Source: Sepiola atlantica (Eukaryota > Mollusca > Cephalopoda > Sepiida > Sepiolidae). From it: a stretch of DNA of 64,000 nucleotides. Where the stretch lies: the NCBI GenBank assembly GCA_963556195.1, contig OY744522.1, forward strand, positions 36,888,483 to 36,952,482, in the 5' to 3' direction. Every line of letters begins with the position of its first letter. Positions within the stretch are counted from its first letter, which is position 1. The position numbers were made by a program, and so were the translations under genes. The notes below the pieces were generated by a model. It saw only the letters and a list, made by a program, of their open reading frames with translations. It did not search any database and was not told the origin of the DNA. This document shows, one piece after another, positions 60,801 to 64,000 of the stretch.

Positions 60801-60969
60801 TTTATTTATTTATTTTTACTTACTCACTGTAATTTTACTACTTATTAGTAGTCGATGCAATAGATTTGTTTGTAAAATTTCAGTTGATGTTGAAGCCCAG
60901 GTGGTTCAAGTTTTATTGGACCTTGCCGGTCCTGGCAGTCCTGATGACTTTCGGACAGAAGCTGCTGCA
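45823..60969 (+). CDS. PPP4R1: PPP4R1, protein phosphatase 4 regulatory subunit 1 (5' part, seven exons)
   Basis: Regulatory, HEAT-repeat scaffold subunit of the PP4 Ser/Thr phosphatase; in vertebrates it binds the PP4 catalytic subunit and targets it, for example to IKK to restrain NF-kB. Coding exons: 45823-45829, 45918-45962, 53332-53443, 55473-55579, 57231-57373, 59265-59325 and 60884-60969. They sum to 561 nt (187 codons), every junction is GT/AG, and all phases agree. Recognisable blocks against the vertebrate protein are an acidic N-terminus (MADINFYQEGSENTPEDS), LQKLEKYMDSDNAFSRQLLA, NVEEDCVAVLRAMVRLS, EPTIRSDLVEQVPHVAMYCQ, ILPLVVKYLSDNDNQ, VRKTSHAALVVLLEQELVER and DVEAQVVQVLLDLAG. 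The human protein is about 950 residues, so roughly the first fifth is present; the rest lies past the right edge. Introns are large (1.5-7.4 kb) apart from an 88-bp first intron. Family identity is firm from recalled human sequence; the first exon is inferred. Confidence 0.92.
45918..45962 (+). CDS. PPP4R1: PPP4R1 exon 2
   Basis: Preceded by a pyrimidine-rich acceptor ending TTCAG and followed by GTAAGT. It encodes the short acidic segment INFYQEGSENTPED, which enters in phase 1 and leaves one base. The vertebrate N-terminus is likewise acidic and poorly conserved here. Confidence 0.75.
45963..53331 (+). other. PPP4R1 intron 2
   Basis: About 7.4 kb, AT-rich, with many T and C homopolymers. 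No exon-like ORF with homology was recognised. It holds a fold-back element (52650-53090) and short (TA)n stretches at 51680 and 52102. Confidence 0.8.
52650..53090. repeat. Intronic fold-back in PPP4R1 intron 2
   Basis: The left arm 52650-52722 (CTCTGATGGCAGAATGGTGC, CAAATTGAAATGTGAATTTG, ACGGTCTACTTTTTCTTTCATG) is inverted at 52986-53090 (CATGAAAGAAAAGGTAGACC, CAAATTCACCTTTCAATTTG, GGTACCGTTCTGCTGCCAGAG). The right arm carries about 30 extra bases. Confidence 0.75.
53332..53443 (+). CDS. PPP4R1: PPP4R1 exon 3
   Basis: Acceptor TTTTTAG, donor GTACAC. Encodes YGLEDGRCGDESFCSDDN then LTALQKLEKYMDSDNAFSR, aligning with the human segment LTPLGRLDKYAASENIFNR, the start of the first HEAT helix pair. 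Splice phases match both neighbouring exons. Confidence 0.9.
54200..54240 (+). other. U2-like fragment in PPP4R1 intron 3
   Basis: CCTTTTGGCTTAGAACAGTG followed by TAGTATCTGTT resembles U2 nt 14-45. What follows does not clearly match the SINE body, so it is an old SINE or a U2 retropseudogene. Confidence 0.45.
55473..55579 (+). CDS. PPP4R1: PPP4R1 exon 4
   Basis: Acceptor CTTTCAG, donor GTGCGT. Encodes QLLARGILETLRAAGNVEED then CVAVLRAMVRLSGDV, corresponding to the human stretch QMVARSLLDTLRE...CIAVLERISRLADDS. Confidence 0.93.
56480..56973 (-). mobile_element. Non-autonomous Helitron-like element, copy 2 (intronic)
   Basis: Reverse complement of 35885-36453. On the minus strand it ends ACCTGTCCTGGGACGGGT-ATT-CTAG-T, again hairpin plus CTAG. 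Its length nearly equals copy 1 minus the first about 45 bp. Confidence 0.72.
57231..57373 (+). CDS. PPP4R1: PPP4R1 exon 5
   Basis: Acceptor TTTTTTTCAG, donor GTAAAT. Encodes EPTIRSDLVEQVPHVAMYCQ, ENSHLFPNAVATYILPLVVK and YLSDNDNQ, the best conserved block with vertebrate PPP4R1 (EPTVRAELMEQVPHIALFCQ; LPIVVRYLAD). The frame stays open past the donor into LINE-derived sequence (see 57376-57663). Confidence 0.95.
57376..57663 (+). mobile_element. LINE family A fragment abutting PPP4R1 exon 5
   Basis: Encodes FSPLQPQIAMADNTLLKSPI, TINWNKYIQDAARPAAKKVG and TSVGILYLCKAIICPCLQYC, aligned with the minus-strand copies at 29900-29690 and 37212-37010. It starts only a few bases after the exon's GT and is in frame with the exon; the stop is at 57662-57664. 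Confidence 0.8.
57780..58195 (+). mobile_element. LINE with RNase H domain, fragment (family D)
   Basis: + strand reads KIKLCWIPSHVGIRGNERAD, the C-terminal RNase H motif of I/Jockey-group LINEs. It continues with RLHIRHAHITHKHLLEGEES, PMCIACQQ, the usual C-terminal Cys region. One in-frame stop near 58012. Confidence 0.8.
59265..59325 (+). CDS. PPP4R1: PPP4R1 exon 6
   Basis: Acceptor TTTGTAG after a long T tract, donor GTAAGT. Encodes VRKTSHAALVVLLEQELVER, nearly identical to human VRKTSQAALLALLEQELIER, a HEAT-repeat helix. Confidence 0.95.
59326..60883 (+). other. PPP4R1 intron 6
   Basis: AT-rich intron with a short (TA)n at about 60308; no recognised element or gene. Confidence 0.75.
60884..60969 (+). 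CDS. PPP4R1: PPP4R1 exon 7
   Basis: Acceptor AAATTTCAG, donor GTAAGT. Encodes (I)DVEAQVVQVLLDLAG and SPDDFRTEAAA, aligning with human FDVETKVCPVLIELTAPDSNDDVKTEAVA split over two helices. No following exon (expected to resemble IMCKMAPMVG) is visible before 64000. Confidence 0.93.
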
Positions 60970-61069
60970 GTAAGTAACCCCTTTTCTTTTTCCTGACATC
61001 GTTTAAAAGTTCTTATACAATTCTTTTCCAGCTCTACCTGCCTAATATATATGCGCACCTTTGAAATTG

Positions 61070-61160
61070 ACTGGAATGTGTTCGGCTTGAAAGACACGGG
61101 TAGTGAGATGCTGTACTGTAGACTTCTTACTACCCTGTCTTTCGAGTGGCTCACTTTATT
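61070..61160 (+). ncRNA. mir-71: mir-71 precursor hairpin
   Basis: The 5p arm at 61088-61110 begins TGAAAGACACGGGTAGTGAG, the conserved mir-71 sequence. The 3p arm (about 61125-61146, TTACTACCCTGTCTTTCGA) pairs with it through a loop of about 14 nt to give a pre-miRNA hairpin. It lies about 100 bp into PPP4R1 intron 7, sense to the host, and heads the mir-2 array, the order known for protostome mir-71/mir-2 clusters. mir-71 was lost in vertebrates, which supports a protostome source. Confidence 0.95.
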
Positions 61161-61326
61161 TTCATAATTTGGGTCCAATCCAGATAAAGAATAACTTAAA
61201 AAAAAAAAAATTTTATGTTATCTACTCTTCTGCCCAGTTTTTATATTTATTTTTTTTAACTGCTGTCACATTAATTTCCAAGGTGTTCATTCCTTTTAGT
61301 CTTCCTCTTCAGTAAGAACCTGTACG

Positions 61327-61418
61327 AGGAGCAGGTTGCGAAGGCATCAATGCTGGATGTCATAGTAATCTCCTTGGCCTATCACAGCCAGCTTTGATGA
61401 GCCTCGTCTCCTGCCAAG
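61327..61418 (+). ncRNA. mir-2: mir-2 family precursor, copy 1 (canonical)
   Basis: The 3p mature arm at 61380-61402 begins TATCACAGCCAGCTTTGATG, identical over this stretch to arthropod and lophotrochozoan mir-2. The 5p arm (GCATCAATGCTGGATGTCAT, about 61343) pairs with it. The seed is ATCACAG. About 220 bp downstream of mir-71. Confidence 0.95.
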
Positions 61419-61540
61419 CATCACTGACCTTTCTCTTTTATCTTGTCAACTTTATATTTTTTTCTCCTCCCTCTTTTCCTAGTGAAGTTTTTTAAAAATT
61501 TTTTTATGGCAACTTGATCATCAAAATCTTCCTCGTCTTT

Positions 61541-61628
61541 TGCCACGTCTTTTACTGACCAAGTGGCTGTGACATGTTACATTCTCTTCATATCACAGCC
61601 TGCTTGGATCAGTAAGGGGCTTTTTGGC
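61541..61628 (+). ncRNA. mir-2: mir-2 family precursor, copy 2 (divergent, mir-2d-like)
   Basis: The 3p arm at 61591-61613 begins TATCACAGCCTGCTTGGATC; the seed ATCACAG is kept but the 3' half differs from the other copies. The 5p arm contains GACCAAGTGGCTGTGACATG. The lower stem extends to TGCCA/TGGCA ends. It resembles the divergent mir-2d type of lophotrochozoans as I recall it. Confidence 0.92.
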
Positions 61629-61960
61629 ACCACATCGAAAGATCTTACCAAGCTTTGAAAAAAATGCTTACTCCCTTCCACAATTGCAGGAAGAGTTTCC
61701 CCCCCCCCTCTTTATCTTTATCTATCTGAATTTGATAGAACCAGTCAAATTCTGTATTTCCTGTACAATAGATTAAACAATTTAATTTTTATTACACTAA
61801 TTTGAGGGGATTTATATGAAATGGTAGGTTTCGTATTTAAAATGTGATCAATAAAAATTCATGTGGATTTTCCAACTTTTTTATGAAATTACCCTTCATG
61901 TGCAAATATAGCATAAGAGTGCATTTAAAATTCTCTTGTAAATTGCTATTCAGGAAAATA

Positions 61961-61965
<5 letters not shown>

Positions 61966-62001
<36 letters not shown>
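61966..62001. repeat. (TA)n microsatellite inside the microRNA cluster
   Basis: TA run between mir-2 copies 2 and 3. Confidence 0.95.
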
Positions 62002-62002
<1 letters not shown>

Positions 62003-62179
62003 TGAAATGTCCTGTCAAGGCCTTTTGTTTTTTTTTTTATTAGTCAATTGCTGTAGAGATTTTTCTTTGCTCTCCTGACCTTGTTATCATGGATCGACAT
62101 AAGCACTTTTTATTTATTGAAATGGCTAGCTTTGTCTTGAATTCCAGTCTGCTTTTCTTTTGTACCCAAGAGAGAAAGC

Positions 62180-62258
62180 TGTGTTGCAACTCATCAAATA
62201 GCCGTGATATGCTGACAATATGACTTATCACAGCTAGCTTTGATGAGCTGGGACTCTG
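62180..62258 (+). ncRNA. mir-2: mir-2 family precursor, copy 3
   Basis: The 3p arm at 62226-62248 begins TATCACAGCTAGCTTTGATG; relative to copy 1 it has T at position 10. The 5p arm CTCATCAAATAGCCGTGATA pairs closely. Loop GCTGACAATATGACT. Confidence 0.93.
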
Positions 62259-62562
62259 CTCTTTGCTGCTTCTATTTTATTTTCATGGTGCTACCTCCTC
62301 CTCCTCCCTTTGGCTGCTGTTGCTTTCACTGCTTTCCTCGCATCCCTATCCATCCAAGTTTCTCGGACATTGAGAAATAATTATTTTATAACAATCCTTT
62401 TTGAAAAGCTGTAAAACAACGAACTGACCCTTAAAATGGGATCTCCCCAGTATTTCTTATCCCAATTAGTTTTAATTTTCACTGAATTTATCCTAAACTG
62501 AGATTAATTAAAGTAAAAACAAAACTCACTAAACATTTAACCTTTACCCTCTGACACCATGA

Positions 62563-62642
62563 CCTTGTTGCAACTCATCAAATAGCTGGGATATGCTGAC
62601 AATATGACGTATCACAGCTAGCTTTGATGAGCTGGGACTAGG
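62563..62642 (+). ncRNA. mir-2: mir-2 family precursor, copy 4
   Basis: Mature 3p arm at 62610-62632, with the same mature sequence as copy 3. The 5p arm and loop differ from copy 3 at only a few bases (AGCTGGGATA for AGCCGTGATA; GACGTATC for GACTTATC), indicating recent tandem duplication. Confidence 0.93.
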
Positions 62643-62754
62643 TTTCCTCCTCCTCGTTGTTGGTTATTAGATTTTTTGAGCTGTTTATATATTTTAAGTT
62701 TCTTATTTATTGCTTATAAGACGAGTGCTTTGAACCCGCTAGCAGAATGGGTGG

Positions 62755-62865
62755 CTTGACCAGTTATGATACATCCTGCCCTTAGAATTCCCAAATGGTC
62801 ACCCATCAAAGTACTAACCGGCCTGAACAGTATTAAACTGATATGAATTGATCTCAACGTGATTA
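62755..62865 (-). repeat. 5S rRNA-derived fragment
   Basis: The reverse complement resembles the 3' two-thirds of 5S rRNA (CACGTTGAGATCAATTCATA, CAGGCCGGTTAGTACTTTGA, TGGGTGACCATTTGGGAATT). Diverged; lies between mir-2 copies 4 and 5. Confidence 0.65.
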
Positions 62866-63310
62866 ACCAGAATTTTGCAAGTAGTTGGGTGGCGAAAATA
62901 ATCGCTAAAGTTTCTGTCTTTTTTCACGTGAGCGTTGTATAATTAACGTAAATCACTTTTAATTATACTAATTTACTATTTGCTGAAATCGCATGCGTTG
63001 GAATTCTGAAGAAATTTTTTTTATTATGCTATTTTCAAACATGCTGCAGTGCATTTTACCATCGCAATTTTTAGTTTGGGGGTGGGCTTATATAACATGG
63101 GGTTCAGTGCAAGAGGGCGCAGTTCCTCATTTATTGACGGACAATACCGTGTAGTCTTGCTAGTTATGTGTATTATACAAAGCTAAGTGGGTATATTTTT
63201 TTTTCTATATTTGTTTCTGGTAGTAAATTGTCTTGTTCCCTTGCCACTAACGCAGACTTCCTACCTTTTTTGTTCTCTTCCACCGTAAACAAATCTAACC
63301 TTTGACATGA

Positions 63311-63390
63311 GCCGATTGCAACTCCTCAAAGGGCTGTGATATGCTACCAATACGACATATCACAGCTAGCTTTGATGAGCTGGAATATGG
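63311..63390 (+). ncRNA. mir-2: mir-2 family precursor, copy 5
   Basis: Mature 3p arm at 63358-63380, identical to copies 3 and 4 over the 23-nt arm. The 5p arm is ACTCCTCAAAGGGCTGTGAT with loop ATGCTACCAATACGACA. Confidence 0.93.
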
Positions 63391-63539
63391 TTTTCTTGCA
63401 CATGATTCCCCCAACACATTTTTGTTTGACCTTTTTTTTCTGCTTCTCCATATTTTTCTCTTAAGCCCATTCAGTCTGACTGAGTGGCGGACTGCAAAGG
63501 TAACGCTGCTTATGTGGATCTAATGAAAGGTATTACTGA

Positions 63540-63615
63540 CCACCTCGCAACTCATCAACTGGCTGTGATGTGCTATCTTTGACATATCACAGCTAGCTTT
63601 GATGAGCTGTGACTT
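63540..63615 (+). ncRNA. mir-2: mir-2 family precursor, copy 6
   Basis: Mature 3p arm at 63585-63607, again with the position-10 T. The 5p arm is CTCATCAACTGGCTGTGATG and the loop is short. Last member before the window edge; more copies may lie beyond. Confidence 0.93.
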
Positions 63616-64000
63616 GGGCGTCATCAACGCAGTGGAATCCATCATCCTGCCTCCATGTTTAATCGTCTGCGTAAACATTGAATTACATGACACAAACCCT
63701 ATTCCTCTAAGTGATGCGAACTTATATCAGTTTTTAGTGCTTAAAATCATTTACTTCCCAGAAATTTTTTTTTTTTTTTTTTTTTTTTAATTTTTTTTTA
63801 GCCTTCACATTGGCTCCCTTCCAAAGTACTTGTGAAAATGACTGGTCTTCCAAGGGAGTTACACGTCCCAGTTTTATAACTAAGCTTAAAAAATCTTACA
63901 TGTTTCGCCTCTTATTTCAATTCAGATTTCTAAAATGCAGCTTTAGCTGCTATCTATATATATATATATATATATCAGTCTCCTGTTGGATCACAACCAC

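Overview
The window looks like genomic DNA of a protostome animal, most likely a mollusc and probably a coleoid cephalopod. It is AT-rich and eukaryotic, with spliced genes, long introns, dense SINE/LINE/Penelope/Helitron/mariner debris and many (TA)n and poly-G/C tracts. It also carries a mir-71/mir-2 microRNA cluster, which is a protostome hallmark. The species assignment is inference; no mitochondrial or rRNA barcode is present.

Only one real protein gene is visible. PPP4R1 (regulatory subunit 1 of protein phosphatase 4) starts near 45823 on the + strand and runs off the right edge. I can place seven coding exons, covering the first 187 codons, with consistent splice phases. Its 5' flank (about 45660-45822) is the only GC-rich promoter-like segment. 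The last intron in the window (60970 to beyond 64000) carries a mir-71 hairpin followed by six mir-2-family hairpins on the same strand, so microRNAs and phosphatase subunit probably share a primary transcript.

The first 45 kb is intergenic and repeat-built. 1-636: mariner relic. 1593-5556: a 24-bp minisatellite of about 165 copies, open in frame on both strands. 5.7-8.7 kb: mostly unrecognised, with a LINE scrap. 8872-9162: a 140-bp-arm perfect palindrome. 9.2-10.0 kb: two (TA)n-bounded repeats with hammerhead-ribozyme-like cores. 10.2-11.7 kb: a LINE that may carry a restriction-like endonuclease. 12.4-14.5 kb: a diverged direct-repeat pair. 15757-16972: a 32-bp AT-rich minisatellite. 17.1-19.6 kb: broken Ty3/Gypsy pol with PPT and 3' LTR start. 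19.6-22.2 kb: LINE fragments with a U2-headed SINE. 22.3-23.4 kb: small inverted-repeat elements. 23.5-25.1 kb: a Penelope-like element interrupted by a tRNA-derived SINE. 26-44 kb: U2-headed SINEs, fold-back elements, a TA-flanked MITE, a Helitron, 5S-derived sequence and LINE tails.

The most notable items are (i) the mir-71/mir-2 cluster inside PPP4R1, (ii) a SINE family whose head is the 5' end of U2 snRNA, with at least five loci here including a nest of three copies, (iii) hammerhead-like motifs in Penelope-associated repeats and in a tRNA-containing composite element, and (iv) a LINE fragment that begins almost on a PPP4R1 5' splice site and continues its reading frame.
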